A DNA stretch of 64,000 bases from Dugong dugon (taxonomy: Eukaryota > Chordata > Mammalia > Sirenia > Dugongidae), in assembly GCA_030035585.1 (NCBI GenBank), contig CM057465.1:28786001-28850000 (forward strand), read 5' to 3'. Under the pieces are notes generated by a model. That model had not been told where the DNA came from and made no database searches. It worked only from the letters and a program-made list of their open reading frames with translations. How positions within the stretch are numbered: the first letter of the stretch is position 1; the number at the start of each line of letters is the position of its first letter. The position numbers and the translations under genes were made by a program. This document shows positions 45,756 to 58,903 of this stretch, piece after piece.

Positions 45756-48411
45756 TGTACCAGCAATATTTTTTATAACGGCATCAGCAAGAGTGAAAGA
45801 AATACACCAAAAATGCAAGTTACAGCTGTGTCAGCAGTAATTCATACTGTTGTGATATGCACAGAAGCTTACTTAGAAGAGCATGGCTTGAGCTTCAGTA
45901 GAGCTGAGCCTAAAATAGAAAAACCAGGAGTCAGGCCTGTGTCAGGAGTAAAGAAATTTAGGAAGCTGACTTCTTTTGCATCTAATTTCAAAATAGTGCC
46001 TTTATCGTTTTTAGAAACCAAGGCTCAAGCACTAAAATACAATTTCAGTTTGCTAGGAAGAATACCTGTGACAGTCTACCTTCAGTGAAATGGCAATAAA
46101 GAAGCCCAGAATTACATAGTACTCTTAATAAAGCTCTTATATTGATCTAGGCCAGTATCCTTGCTTTTTCTACTTAACTATTAGTAAAATCTTAGGGTGT
46201 GTTTGTGTTTTCAGAGCTGGTTTCTGAAATGGAAATAATTAGTTTTTACATTGGAGCACTACATAGAATAAAAACTTGTCTGATAATTTGGTTCCTCAAC
46301 AAATTAATCATTTTATAGGTATGGGAATTGACAGGTAATATGATGTAAGGTGGGGCAATGGATAGGAAGGAAGAAATTCAGATTCCAAGAAACATATTTT
46401 TACCTCTCTGACTAATCCTTATCATTTGAAAAATGGGACAATAGTACTGATTTCCTAAGCTCACATGATGTTTTGTGTAGATAAAATCACCTGTGAGGTC
46501 TTTGAAATGTATGAACCGCTATACAAATGTGAGCCAGCATCATGGACCTAGAAAATAAATGCTCCATTAGAAAAGTGCATTGATTTTATATATAGAATTC
46601 TCTAACATGTCCAACCCTAGTAACCCATTCTGACACCCTAGTTTTATATCAATTACGTATAGATTACAAAATAATTTCTATAAAGTTTATATCTAGACTC
46701 AGACTCACCAAATCAATTCTTATCTCTACTGGCAACATGGACTACTCTGTAGGAACATAAGCCTTAGATAACGTTTCATTCATCAAACAGAAATGTCAAG
46801 ATCATTAGAAGCAACTTCCTTAGCTCAGGGTTAAGCATACATTTCAAGGGACGAGTAGTCTTTTTGCTTGACGTTATTTTATCAGTGTTGGCTGTTAGTG
46901 ACAACTTTATTGGAAGGATCAAGTTATGGTGTGCTGCTGATGGCAGTCATATTAAATCTTATTGTGTTTCCTCAAAAGGGATAAAAAGAAAGACCGAAGC
47001 AACATGCAGTTGCTAGTCTTCAACAACTCTTGATCATTTTAAATTGGAAAAAGTCCATGCTAAAATAATTTTAATACAGGAAAAAGATGCACAGTGAAAT
47101 ATTGTGATGAAGAACTCTTTCTTTTATAGATCTGGTGCTGATACAGGTTAAATCAAAACCCTGTGCATATTGCATAGGTTTTCATTATAATTTTCATAGC
47201 TTATATTGTGGATATGTCCTTTAGTTTCCTGAACGTGACATTGTAAGGAAGTGCTGCTATAATGACAATCATTACACATGTGTATATTTTTTTTTATATG
47301 AATTGGGATGTTACAGAGCCTCACACAGCAATATGCTTATAAGTTATAATTTTAAGATCTGCAGACTGGGAATTCTCCCTAAATTGTGAGGACACATACC
47401 TGGACATAAAGATAAATATTAATGAAGAATTACACAACTAAACTTCATCATGCTAAATTTTTAGGACATTTCAGAGTGTATTGCTTAAAACCTTGATAAA
47501 TGTTCTCAATCATGGGCAGGTTTAAAATAGTAAAAATGAATTTTGCCATTAGACTCAGTTCCTGTTTAATGTGCACCAACACAAATTGCCTTTAAAATGT
47601 AACAGGCATTGCAATAAAATTACCCTTACCTTTTAAACTCTTTTATTTTTATTCAAAAAGAAGTCAAGAAAATTGAAAACTAAAATAGATATAGAAGAGT
47701 TTATTGAGTTCAGTGTTTTTTCCAGTTTAAATGTAAAGATATACAGCGTAATCATTCTAAATAATAATATACACTCTGCTATTCAGAGGGGGGAAATTGA
47801 AAAATAGAGAGAAAAACTTTGTTTTGGTTAACATTTTACTCGTTCAGTTGTTCATTTCTTAAGTCCATTATTGATTTAACATCTGTAGAGAAAAATGCTT
47901 CCACAATCTTCTCAAAGTTATTTAATATATATTGTGACAATAGTTGGTATATGGTTGCTATCGCATGTAATTTATCAATATCAATTTATTTGTTCAATAG
48001 AGCTATGGGATCAGAGACAGACCAAGTGTGAGTGAAATAATTCATTTTAGAATCTTATCCCTTTTGTGGTCTCTGGCACATTTATGTTCCAGCTATATTT
48101 TCCACCCTGGAGGTTTATTGGCAGGCATTGGAGCCACTTAAGTACATTCTGGCATCATGGCAGATAGTGGTGCAACTGCCTAAAAAACAAGGGAGTTGGT
48201 CTGTGCCACATTTGAGTGTTGAAAGCCATTTATATGAGGGGATGCTTCCTGAAGCAGTGATTGTGTGAAACTCTTGTGTCTTTTGGCTTCTGTACAGCAA
48301 GATAAAGCTTGCAAGTATGTTTACAATTTCCTTTGTGTTATTAGGAAGGTATGGTTACTGGCATTTGAAATATTCAAGTAAAGGAGTTATTTTTGGGGTG
48401 AAAACAGTTTT
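45756..48411. other. Intron stretch, nothing recognised
   Basis: AT-rich. The 91-codon frame at 45813-46088, just after an RTE fragment, has no domain I recognise. Confidence 0.5.
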
Positions 48412-48672
48412 TGATACACTTCCTGGGCCATGATACCAATATGTACTGTGTGTGTGATGTGCTTCATGGAACATGGGACCGATATGCACGCTTGCATTAG
48501 TCATCTTTCAGATGACATCTTTTATAAAGCGCTCGCTGGAAAGCTGAGTAAGATATTTTATGGCTCAAGTGTAACCAGGAAGTGTGATGCACTTCCTGGG
48601 CCATAGTACCTATATGTATCAGTTTGTGATGTACTTCATAGAACATGGTACCCATATGGACCGCTTGCAATT
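48412..48672 (+). repeat. Four related units of about 45 bases in two pairs
   Basis: Units begin near 48412, 48454, 48584 and 48626 and share the outline GTGATGTACTTC, then a GGCCAT or GAACAT core, then ACCNATATG. The first pair (48412-48500) repeats as a pair 172 bases downstream. Confidence 0.65.
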
Positions 48673-48675
48673 AAC

Positions 48676-48840
48676 TAAACAAAAAACCCATTGCCATTGA
48701 GTCAATTCCGATTCATAGTGACCCTATAGGACAGAGTAGAACTGTCCCGTAGGGTTTCCAAAGAGCAGCTATTGGATTCAAAGACCTGCTGACTTTTTGG
48801 TTAGCAGCCAAGCTCTTAACCACTGTGACACCAGGGCTCC
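48676..48840 (-). mobile_element. AfroSINE
   Basis: Antisense full-length copy (AACAAAAAACCCATTGCC to CACCAGGGCTCC). Confidence 0.95.
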
Positions 48841-50648
48841 AATTTTTTCAAATAGTAAAAAACTACCAATAAACAATGACTTAGCAGCCATTCTATTTGT
48901 GAATAAACATGGCAACACCAAAAAATTCCAAAAAAAAAAATTTATCCATGATAGGGTTACCTTATATATTATTGAATACCAAGTAAATGTATGTATATAT
49001 ACTCAGATTTTCTATATAGTTGGATCTGTCTACTATGATCAAAGTCCACATTATATTCTACTTCTCCAAAATTAGTAAATTAGAAGGTGATCCAGGTGTT
49101 TTCTGCTGGTTGCTGACGTTTTATCCTCAAATGCCCAAAACATATTGAATGTGAAAGATTTAAAAGCTTCTTAGGGCTAGTCCTAAGGGTCTGTGGTTAT
49201 TTTGATCCTGTTCAGAAGCTTATAAGTGGCATTTTCATTGAAAGACTAGAAGGGAAAGTAGGAGTGCCTTTCGGGTCTCTTGAGGTCAGTTCCCAAATGT
49301 AAAAGTGAGTTTTTCCCCCACCCTTCCTCCTGTCTCCACTCTGGAAGCAATTATTTTCCTGCTGAAAACACAGACTTTAAAAAAAATATAGAAAAAATAT
49401 TCTCCCCATTTGAGAGGCATCAGGGAGCAGTAGCTCCCTATTCTGGGAGAAAGGGTTGCTTTTTTCCTGGCATTACTGGTCAGAGCAGTTTTTGGCCTTG
49501 GTGGATAATGGGTCTGTAACAGAGACAAAGGAAGTACACAGAGGGAGGAAGAGCAGCAGTGAGAACATCAGCTAATACCGTTAAAGGAGATTGTCTAGTA
49601 CTTGTGCCTTATCTGAACTGAGTAAATGCAGAAGGAATCTTAATGTATATATGCCCAGCACATTGAGGATCAGGCTAAAACTCAGAGAGTGTACAAATTA
49701 GGATAATCCAAAGGGATGTCAGTGTTAAGAAGCAGGCTTAAGATTCAGATTCTAACCAATGGTGACTGACGAGATATTAATTAAGAATTTCTATCAAGGA
49801 ATAACAGAAACTGTTCAAACTGGTGCCTGTTACGCTAGCACATTAAAATAGCTCTCACAATGGCTAATACAGCAACAAATTGTATGTGTATTTTCTCTTA
49901 TTTTAAGACTAATTCTGTGTTTTTGATGCACTGGTTGCCCTGTTAAGGAGATCAGTCAGAAGGAAAAATAGAAATAGGGTATGCATTTGTTAATTATTGC
50001 AGTATATTAACTGGTTTAGAAGCTCTATGGCAAAAACAGATTTATAAGTATAAAACTACAGCAGTGAAGAATAAGTAATACATTTATACTTTCTGTTTTG
50101 TTTATACTTCCAATTCTTTCATAAAAATCAGGACTTCTGGCTGTTGTTTGGAATTGGGAGGCTTTTGAAGAGCTTGAATGTTATCAAGGTGTGTTATTTC
50201 ACTCTCAGAAATGTAAACCTGTTTTATGTACTGCTTCAGATGGCAGCCTAGCTTTTATTAGGTAAAATATATTAGAAAGAAAAGAGAAAACAAACATGAT
50301 TTATTAATATTCATATATATTCACATATCTGTATATTCAGGTATGTATCTTGGAGGTTTGTTTTAGTTTTATTTCATTTCTTATTTCTTTATGCATTATT
50401 AAAATTTAAAACAAAGCTGCAAGTTGAGAATTTCATACATATTCTTAGTCAATTATTTTCTTACAGTGAAGTCATTTTGTTCAGAAAGGCACTGTTTTGG
50501 GTCTTGTACACTTTAAACCTAGAGGTAAAACATAAATGGACTTTCCCTTCAAAATAAGGTATTTCTTCACAGGACAGTGTTCAGGTTTGCTTGGTGTCAA
50601 GGTCTTTCTATATTTCCTTAGGAATTTTAAAACTAACTAGTAAATTGA
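48841..50648. other. Intron stretch, nothing recognised
   Basis: Unique sequence with overlapping short frames at 49280-49528 and no signature. Confidence 0.55.
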
Positions 50649-50653
50649 CAAGA

Positions 50654-51160
50654 TGTCATGGATTGAATTGTGTCCCCCAAAAATGTCTGTCAACTTGGCT
50701 AGGTCATGATTCCCAGTATTGTATGACTGTCTACCATTTTGTTGTCAGATGTGATTTTCCTCTGTATTGTAAATCCTATCACTATGATGTAATGAGATGG
50801 ATTAGTGGCAGTTATATTGATGAGATCTATAAGATTAGATAGTGTCTTAAGCCAATCTCTTTTGAGATGTAAAAGAGAGAAGCGAGCAGAGAGACATGGA
50901 GACCTCATACCACCAAGAAAGCAACACCAGGAGCAGAGCGTATCCTTTGGACCTGAGGTTCCTGCGTGGAGAAGCTCCCAGACCAAGGGAAGACTGATGA
51001 TGTGGACGTTCCTCCAGAACCAACAGAGAAAGCCTTCCCCTGGAGCTGATGCCCTGAATTTGGACTTGTAGCCTACTAGACAGTGAGAGAATAAATTTCT
51101 CTTTGTTAAAGCCATCCACTTGTGGTATTTCTGTTATAGCAGCACTATATGACCAAGGCA
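50654..51160 (+). mobile_element. Solo LTR family A (MaLR-like)
   Basis: It starts TGTCATGGATTGAATTGTG and ends with CA, with an AATAAA at about 51090 near the 3' end as expected for an LTR polyadenylation site. A perfect 5-base target-site duplication, caaga, lies at 50649-50653 and 51161-51165. The overlapping 138- and 110-codon frames are not proteins I recognise. Confidence 0.9.
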
Positions 51161-51165
51161 CAAGA

Positions 51166-53787
51166 TTAGATATTTTCAAAGAAGAAAACTTTTAATGAAC
51201 CCAGAGCATAACAATAATGCAAAGGCATCCTTTATCCTGTTTAGAAATATTGCAGGGAGAATTAACCTATTCATTCCATTTTCAAATAAGAGCTGTTTGT
51301 AAGCAAAATATTCCAACTTGTTAAAAAACATCAGACATCATCATGTGATGAACTAGAACATTGATAATGCCAAAAATTGATGCCAAGATCATGAAGTGTT
51401 CTCTTCGGTATTGTTGTCTTCAAATATATATGTATTACAATAGATTATACTGCTGTCCTGGCCACCACCTTTGGTAAAAATGTTCATCTTCCTATAATAC
51501 ATGAATTTTTCAACATCTGATATTATTCAGAATTTTCCCAGGTTAGTTAAAAAGAATTTGTTTTGAATTTGAGAACACAGCCAACAATGAAAGCTGGGGA
51601 CTAAGAGGACATCCAAAAATAATACATTAATTTTCTAATTATTACTCATCCTTAATCAGACAGCTATATGTTTTAAAAGGCATTAGAACACAACTCAATT
51701 TCTAAGCAAGGAGTGACTGTCTCAGTTCATAACATTTTATGGGACTTTTTTTTTTTTTTCCTTTTCATCAAGGTTACTTTAACATTGTTTAGATGATATC
51801 AGACAAGATGACAGAAATGAAAGTAGTGAGTTAAAGTAATATGAATCCAGAAATGTAAAAGAGCTATTCATAAAGAGAAAGAAAGAAAAAAGAAAGAAAA
51901 GCAAAGAGATAGTGTGACTGATGAAGATTTTTTTGCATCAACTGATTCTGAAGTGGTTGTCACAGTAAAGACTTATGAAGCATTTACTGTGTACCACTAA
52001 ACACATTACATGTATTAATTCATTGTGAAAAAGGGTAAGATGATATTCTGCTAAGGAGGTATCTTGAGAGTACCCATCCTCTGTATTGCCACTTTTCTTA
52101 AGAATATGGAGTGTATTATACTGGCTCACACCATTATTCATTACATCATTCAGGTAGCTCTCTGTAACCATAAACCCAAAAAGATTATTTCTAGTAAAAC
52201 ATGTTTGGAAACTGAACTGTGCTAATAACCTCTGTATCTACCTTTCACAAATTTAAGTAGACCTTTCTTGAAATCGTATATGGTGAGTTTTTTACCTGTC
52301 CTTTGGATTAATGAAATAAAATTCTTTCTAATGATTGGAGTTTTATCTTTTGTCACATTTTTGTCATCTTTGTCATGTTCATAATCCTTGTCTTTAAAAA
52401 ATAAAATATATGGAAATGTTTGTTTTTCTAAGACCTTACTTCAAATACAGCTGTGTCCAATTAATTCCCTTAATCATTTTATTTTCTCCTCCCCAGATTT
52501 TATTTATAGTTCTGTGATGCTTTTCTTGAAATGTCATTAGCAGTAATTAGCTCAATAATTTTATGTAAATTATTTTCATGTATTGCTGCCACTTTTTTGC
52601 CTTTCCATTCATTCATGCATTCTTCATTCATTCAAAGAGTTATCAAGCACTTAAAATGAGCTATTAATTATGACAAATGCTATGGAGTAAACCTCATGGC
52701 ATTATTAGTATGGCACTGGTATACATCAGTTTCTAAAATGCATTGTATTTTACCTTCAGTGCAGTGTTTTCTGTTGGTAGGTGTGTATGACACTTAAGTT
52801 TTTTATTTTGTTTCTCTCTCTTAGCTGAAAAACCTTGCCCCCGTCAGAAGTTGTTTTGTTTATAGAGTATCTCAAAAAACATGGAGCCGTAACCTCAGTC
52901 AAACTATTCAGATTCATAGGTATATTTGGAAAATAAAAATTGGCATACTAGGTCTCAGAGGATTAACCCAATCATGGAACAATGAGGACATACAGCTTCC
53001 TATGATTATTTTTATATTACATTTTCTCTAAAGTTTACTCAGTTTTACCTAGTTACAATGTTCATCACGTTTCATTTAGATCTGAGTATTTTTCTGCTCT
53101 GATCAGTTCTGCTTTTTAGTCCTGCTTCTTTTTCTCAGCTTCACAGCTTTGCTTGGAAGATAACTACTTAAACCACAAAAACAGATTTCTGTCCTCTTGG
53201 TTGTAATGGTGGTGATGTTGATAATGGTAGGGTATTTTCATTTATATATTGTTTTCCAAATTGTATGATAAAATACAAGGTCAAATTGCCATTCAGAGCA
53301 AAAGTTGGCATTGATGAGGATTCGTTGAGTATTGATTCTCTTCATAACTACTGAAATGTTTTGTCCAATTTGAAGAACTTTTGAAACATGATAACACTAC
53401 TGGTGATGGCTAATCAAAAATAAAAACTCTGAACAAAGTTTGTTGCCCTACTTTCTGACATTTAAGATTACAAGAAGCTTTTCTTGGAATCTTTGACTCC
53501 TTTTGAGAGCTGACAGGCTATATTACTTACTAGGCCTGAAAATGATTTGGCTTCTCACAAGATACTATTTTTCTATTTGTTATTAAGAAATTTGCTGGCA
53601 CGTTTTGGCCCTAATTAACCAAATATTTCCAGGGATTAATCTATAGTGACTTAATCATTTTTCATTATTTAACAAGCATTTATTGGATGCCCATTCTTCG
53701 CTAGTTTTTCTATTAAAGCTAAGGAACACTCAGGAGAGTATGAAACATCAGTGTCCTCAAAGCCTCACAGACCTATTTTACCAATTT
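51166..53787. other. Intron stretch, nothing recognised
   Basis: AT-rich unique sequence with a simple repeat at 51877-51908. Confidence 0.55.
51877..51908. repeat. GAAA-rich simple repeat
   Basis: Repeated AGAAAGAAA-type units. Confidence 0.85.
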
Positions 53788-53931
53788 AGTTCAGTGGTTA
53801 AGTGATATGGTTGCTAACCAAAAGGTCGGTAGTTCAAATCCACCAGCTGCTCCTTGCAGACCCTGTGGGGCTGCTCTTTGCTGTCCTCTAGGGTTGCTAT
53901 GGGGTGGGATCGACTCAATGGCAATGGATTA
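53788..53931 (+). mobile_element. AfroSINE
   Basis: Sense copy from TTAGTTCAGTGGTTAAGTGA to CTCAATGGCAATGG. Confidence 0.9.
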
Positions 53932-55349
53932 TTTAAACTAAACTGGCAAAATATAACAAATGTAACTCTTACAACCAATACGAGTAGTGCAACCTTACAT
54001 GTGCCTAGAATGAAGTTCAATTCCTCTTTTCTACCCATCTCATGGATTAAAATGTTGGCTGTCTTCCACCTATTAGCTGTGTGATCTTGTTTCTCAATCT
54101 TCAAAATATGTATTATGTATTAAAATATCTGTGCTGCTTTGGTCACAGAATAGTTTTAAAGTTCAAAAATATTTTTATTTTTTTCTATCATTATTACCAA
54201 TACTATTGTTACTATTAGGTTCTTAAATGTAGTTTTATTACATATAAGATCCAAACATGTTTTCTAATGGAGTAGTTTGCAAATTATATATTAAAAAGTA
54301 GTGAGAACAACAGAAAAAAAAAAGTCTTCATGTAATACTTTTGAGTATACCTACTCTATTCCTGAATGATTCTGGAATGCTAATAGTGTAATATTTCTAC
54401 ACATTGTAAATGGATTGATAGCACAGGTTTTATGTTATGAATAGTGATGTTTTTCTCTACTAATCATATAGTCAGCTTATAAATATGATAGCTTACTTTT
54501 GAAATGCAACAATATATATTTGGCATGGGAATAAAAATGTAATTTCCTTTTTGAATTAGCTATTTGTTGGGCCTTAAATATTCTGTGTGTTCCTTTGTGC
54601 TGGAGCATTTGCTCTATGTTATTAAATCTTTCAAATTTGAAAAAGAAATAATTTTGATTTTGATTGAAAAGATAAAAACTTCTATGATTTGGCAACAAGT
54701 GCCGACTTTGGACCTACTAGATGTTTGATGAACTGACCATTTCTATCAGTAAATAGTGAAATTAAAGTATAAAAAAGGTGGTATTTAGTAAATCTATTCA
54801 TCAAGTTAATAAGAATTTTGTTACAGAATTAAGGCTATCTGAATTATTTATTTCACAAGTTAAAATAATATAAATTAGCTACTTTGTAACCATGGTAATA
54901 ACTTTTGTGAGTTGATTAGCTCATTGTTAAAATTTTCTAGACCAAATGGCATGAGCAACTATGTGTTTTAAACAGAGATGGAATCTGTTTAAGACAGTCA
55001 GTATGCATTTAAAAATACTCTGAATTTCATTTTACCAATCAAATATTAGAGTGCCTTGATTAGCCTGTTATGTGTGTCTGCAAAATATTGGGGACTCCTT
55101 GTGATGGATGTGAGAAATAAGTTTGCGAGGATCAAAAAAGATTGACAAATTTGATTTTATTTAAATGTCTTATCAGCTGTCAAAAAAAAATTGTGCATAG
55201 AGATAGAGAAAAATATTCTTAGTGCCAAAGTAGAGATAGGATTATTGAAAAGATAAAAATCTTGTTGGAGGTATTATCTCTCAGAAACTTAAAAACATGG
55301 ACGGGATCCTGAAGTGCCACTCTAGACAAGCAGGAATGAGTCTGTGTTA
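53932..55349. other. Intron stretch, nothing recognised
   Basis: Very AT-rich unique sequence. Confidence 0.55.
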
Positions 55350-55361
55350 ACTAATAAAGGA

Positions 55362-55667
55362 TGGGGCATTGGTGGTACAGTGGTAGAATCCTCGCCTTTA
55401 CTGTGGTAGAAACCCAGGTTTCATTACTGGTCAATGCACCTCATGTGCAGGCACCATCAGTCTGTCAGTGGAGGCTTGCATGTTGCTATAATTCTGAACA
55501 TGTTTCTCCAGAGATTCCAGACTAAGATGGACTAGGATGATCTACTTCCAAAATTCAGCCAAGAAAACCCTGTGGATCACAACAGTCCTATCTGCAACCA
55601 ATCATAAGGCTGGTGCCTACAATGGGGCCACCATGATTTAGGGGCTGACTCATCAGCAGCTAACAAC
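55362..55667 (+). mobile_element. Long afrotherian SINE with tRNA-Gly-like head and TSD
   Basis: Positions 55366-55438 (GCATTGGTGGTACAGTGGTA to GGTCAATGCAC) resemble tRNA-Gly(GCC) nearly end to end. The central domain and a tail ending GCAGCTAACAAC follow. Perfect 12-base repeats actaataaagga lie at 55350-55361 and 55668-55679. Confidence 0.85.
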
Positions 55668-55679
55668 ACTAATAAAGGA

Positions 55680-58379
55680 AAGGAACTCAGCAACCCCCTC
55701 CAGTAGACAATACACACCGTCAGGTTAAGGACTGTCTTGTACACCATCATTTCTCAGCATTTAACCCAAACTGTAGCATATATGAGGGGCTCCATAATAA
55801 AAATCTGACTAAATAATAAGAATTATGAAATTATGTTAAGAAGATAAGTTATGAAAGCTTATGGGTTCCTATATCTATATTAGGAACTCATTCAATGAAC
55901 TAAAAAGAACATTGAGATTAAAAATATAGGAACTAAATTGGGTATTTGAAGGAAAACAGAGAGAAAGATGTAAAGAAATCCTCAAAAATAAAGGGAAGCT
56001 AAATGACTTCTATGAATTAAGAGGCTTGTATGAAAGCACATGGCATATGGTGATTGTTCACAGTGATTTTTTTGGCTGCTAAAATAAAAATGAGCTATGT
56101 AATTAGACAACCTGTTGATAATTATTACTGTGATTGGCATTATTTAGAGCACATTCAAGATTGTTCTGTAAGACCCAAGATTATCATAATTAATGAAAAC
56201 TTGAGTGACAGATTAGTGATAGCTTCTGCTATAGCAATATTGCTGTATCTTTAAGATTCTTGAATAAATCTGCAGAAGGTGAATTTGGTTGTATAAAAAT
56301 AATGCTGTCCATGTAGTGTTCAATGTTAGCATTTTCCCATAGCTGCATCACATCTTGGATAATATGAGGCATGACACACTGAGCTTGGATATTACAAACA
56401 AGACAAAACACCTGAAGGATGTGATCATTGAAGGGACTCACAATTTAACCCACTTTCTCTGTGTTAGTCATGTTTGCGAGTACGTTGTTTTTAGTTGCTG
56501 TTGAGTGAGCAGCTCATAAAAACTTATGCCAGGAGTTACTTGGGGTTTTGAGTCATTTATAAAGTCATTCAACACATTCTTATAGAAATATAATTGCTTT
56601 TTTAGTGTATGCATTGATTAAGGTATCTTAGAGAATTTGTGGATTGGCAGTAGAGTAAATGTGGTTGATAGTTAAATCAGAACATATAGAGTATATTATT
56701 TCAGCTACTTACTATAAAGCTTATGTGAAATCACAAAATAATGTTATATCTGCCTGAAGTTTCTGTTCATGTACCACCTTCCATGAAAGGTTCTGTCAAC
56801 AAATATAGAGGCAAACTTTTCAGTTTAGTAGTTGTTTCATTGTAGACGTTAATGGTGATTATTTTTTAAATTCTTTTTCAATGCTTAAAGTATATGTGTC
56901 TTTACAGAAGTGTGACTTTAATATAAATGGACTGCTTTAACAACCCACACGTGAAAATGATTATTAGCATCTTTGGCATGGGTATTTTAAACAGACGCTT
57001 ATAAAATGTTAATTTTTAAAGTACATTGCTATATAGAACTAGCATTTATTTTCACTAGCTCTTTAGTTTTATTTTATCTGTCAGTATGTTTTAGCTGTCT
57101 ATAAAATATTAACTAGTGAGCTAATGGATGATGTAATATTTCACAAGTAAATATAGCTTTTAACTGATTAAGGCTTAACATATTTTTGCACATTTTAGGA
57201 CTTCATAAAAAATAGAATGACAATATAAAATTACAGAGTAAAGTTCTCTTAATGATATAGGAAACTTGGAGCCCAAATAATTTCTAATTTTCCAAATACG
57301 GCTTTGTGATACGTGTTTACCAACAACGATAACTGAAAAGTTATGCAGATATCATATCACTGGAAAACACGAGTGAGACCTAATAGATTTTTTTTTTCTC
57401 AATACATTTGCCTTTCTTGTTTGAATTCTTGATTGTATTCCCTTCTTCAACCTTTGTCACGATTTGAGTAAATCATGAAGAACAAGAGTAAAAAAGCCAA
57501 CTGCGCAATACTAGGTATACCTGTATCTTTCATTGTAGACTTGTATAAGGCAGGGGTTCAGATTAGTAACGATACATGTGGTAATTGTTTGATCTATGAA
57601 ACCTTAAAAATCTTATGGTAATATAGATTTCCAGAGAGGTGAAACATAGATGACGTATCATATCTTATTTCTCCTCATTATAATAGGTCAAATGAGGTTA
57701 AATCAACATGGTCATTAATACTGGAAAACATTTTACCCTTACCTTTCCCTCTAGTGTCTACTCCACAGTACTTTGTTTATGCTAATAATATGCACCCATC
57801 ACATGGTGTTAATTGGTTGTACACATATCTGTCTTTCCTACCATATTGGGAGTTACTTGGAGGCAGGAAACGTGTCTTAGTTATATTTGTTTCCGCAACC
57901 TCTGACACAGCATCTCCCATATATGAAACAGTAAACACGTAGAATTAGATTGCATTGTTCAAAGAATTTAGTCCAACATTCTTATGGATCAGAATCCAGA
58001 AATAAGAAAGATACCTTTATAGTTATTTAAGAATATATTATAAACATTAAAAACTTTCAGACTTTATATTAATAAGTGGATTTCATTCACATTTTGAAAG
58101 AATATATTGAAAAATACTATTTGGATATTTATATGTATTTATATACATATCTGTATGTCTGTGTCTATATCTATATTTAATTCATACATTTTGGGACTCC
58201 AAAGTAATCCTTTGTTTGATCACCATTGATTATCCCAAAACTCAATTTAATTTGAAACAAATAATTGGTACAACATTTTGTGATCACAAAGCTCAAGCTT
58301 ATACTGTGTGCTACTTGTATATAATTATGTAACATTGTCCTGTTTTTCCTTTTCTGGTTGCTCCTCACTCTTTTCCACT
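55680..58379. other. Intron stretch, nothing recognised
   Basis: AT-rich, long and nearly repeat-free by eye. The next TRHDE exon is not here. Confidence 0.55.
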
Positions 58380-58648
58380 CTCCCATTCTTTATTCAGAGT
58401 TATATCTCTAAATATGAGTCTGATGATGTTGCTTCTCTGGATCCCTAAATTGGCATGGAGCATCCTTAATAATTTTGTTCTTGTCTATCTGTTTGTGCCC
58501 ATTACCAATCATTCACCTGGTTATACACCCTGTCGTCTATATGCACTGTAGTCCCCCAAACAGACCATGCTGTTTCTGGTCTCCATGACTTTGCACACTT
58601 AATCCTTTATGCTCAAAATGTCCTTTTCTGCCACATCCTCCTAAAAAA

Positions 58649-58823
58649 AAAAAAAAAAAAAACAAACCAAACCCATTTCTGTCGAGTCAATTCCAACTCA
58701 TAGCAACCCTATAGGAGAGAATAAAACTGCCCCATAGTGTTTCCAAGGAGCGGCTGGTGGATTGGAACTGCTGACCTTTTTGATTAGCAGCCAAGCTCTT
58801 AACTACTGTTCCACCAGGGCTCC
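58649..58823 (-). mobile_element. AfroSINE, 3' part of the tRNA-iMet/AfroSINE composite
   Basis: A complete AfroSINE in antisense orientation (poly-A/T tail at 58649-58662 as seen on +, GGAGCCC head at 58823 on the minus strand). A perfect 16-base repeat, acatcctcctaaaaaa, lies at 58633-58648 and again at 58908-58923. It therefore encloses the SINE together with the tRNA-Met at 58832-58903, not the SINE alone. The insertion split an L2 element. Confidence 0.9.
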
Positions 58824-58831
58824 AAAACATG

Positions 58832-58903
58832 TAGCAGAGGATAGTTTTGATCCATCGACCTCTGGGTTATGGGCCCAGAACGCTTCCACTGCACCACTCT
58901 GCT
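58832..58903 (-). tRNA. Initiator tRNA-Met (CAU) copy, probably a retroposed pseudogene
   Basis: This 72-base match has the exact length of vertebrate initiator tRNA-Met. The 7-bp acceptor stem (AGCAGAG with CTCTGCT) is perfect and the anticodon CAU lies at 58869-58871 on the complement. Against the usual sequence as I recall it, five bases differ and three of these are CpG transitions; the stem changes leave wobble pairs, so a cloverleaf could still form. On its sense strand four bases (AGCC) precede it and CATGTTTT follows, then an AfroSINE starts. The pair sits inside one target-site duplication, so it arrived by retrotransposition and need not be an active gene. Confidence 0.8.

Noticed and set aside
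45813-46088. 91-codon frame followed by an AATAAA-like site
   Set aside because: No recognised family, no splice context and no initiation context; a short frame of this length is expected by chance.
50699-51179. 138- and 110-codon minus-strand frames
   Set aside because: They run antisense through a solo LTR with a perfect 5-base duplication.
52801-52930. Possible exon after TTTCTCTCTCTTAG near 52825
   Set aside because: It has an acceptor-like tract, but the sequence after it does not read as TRHDE in any frame and soon contains stops.
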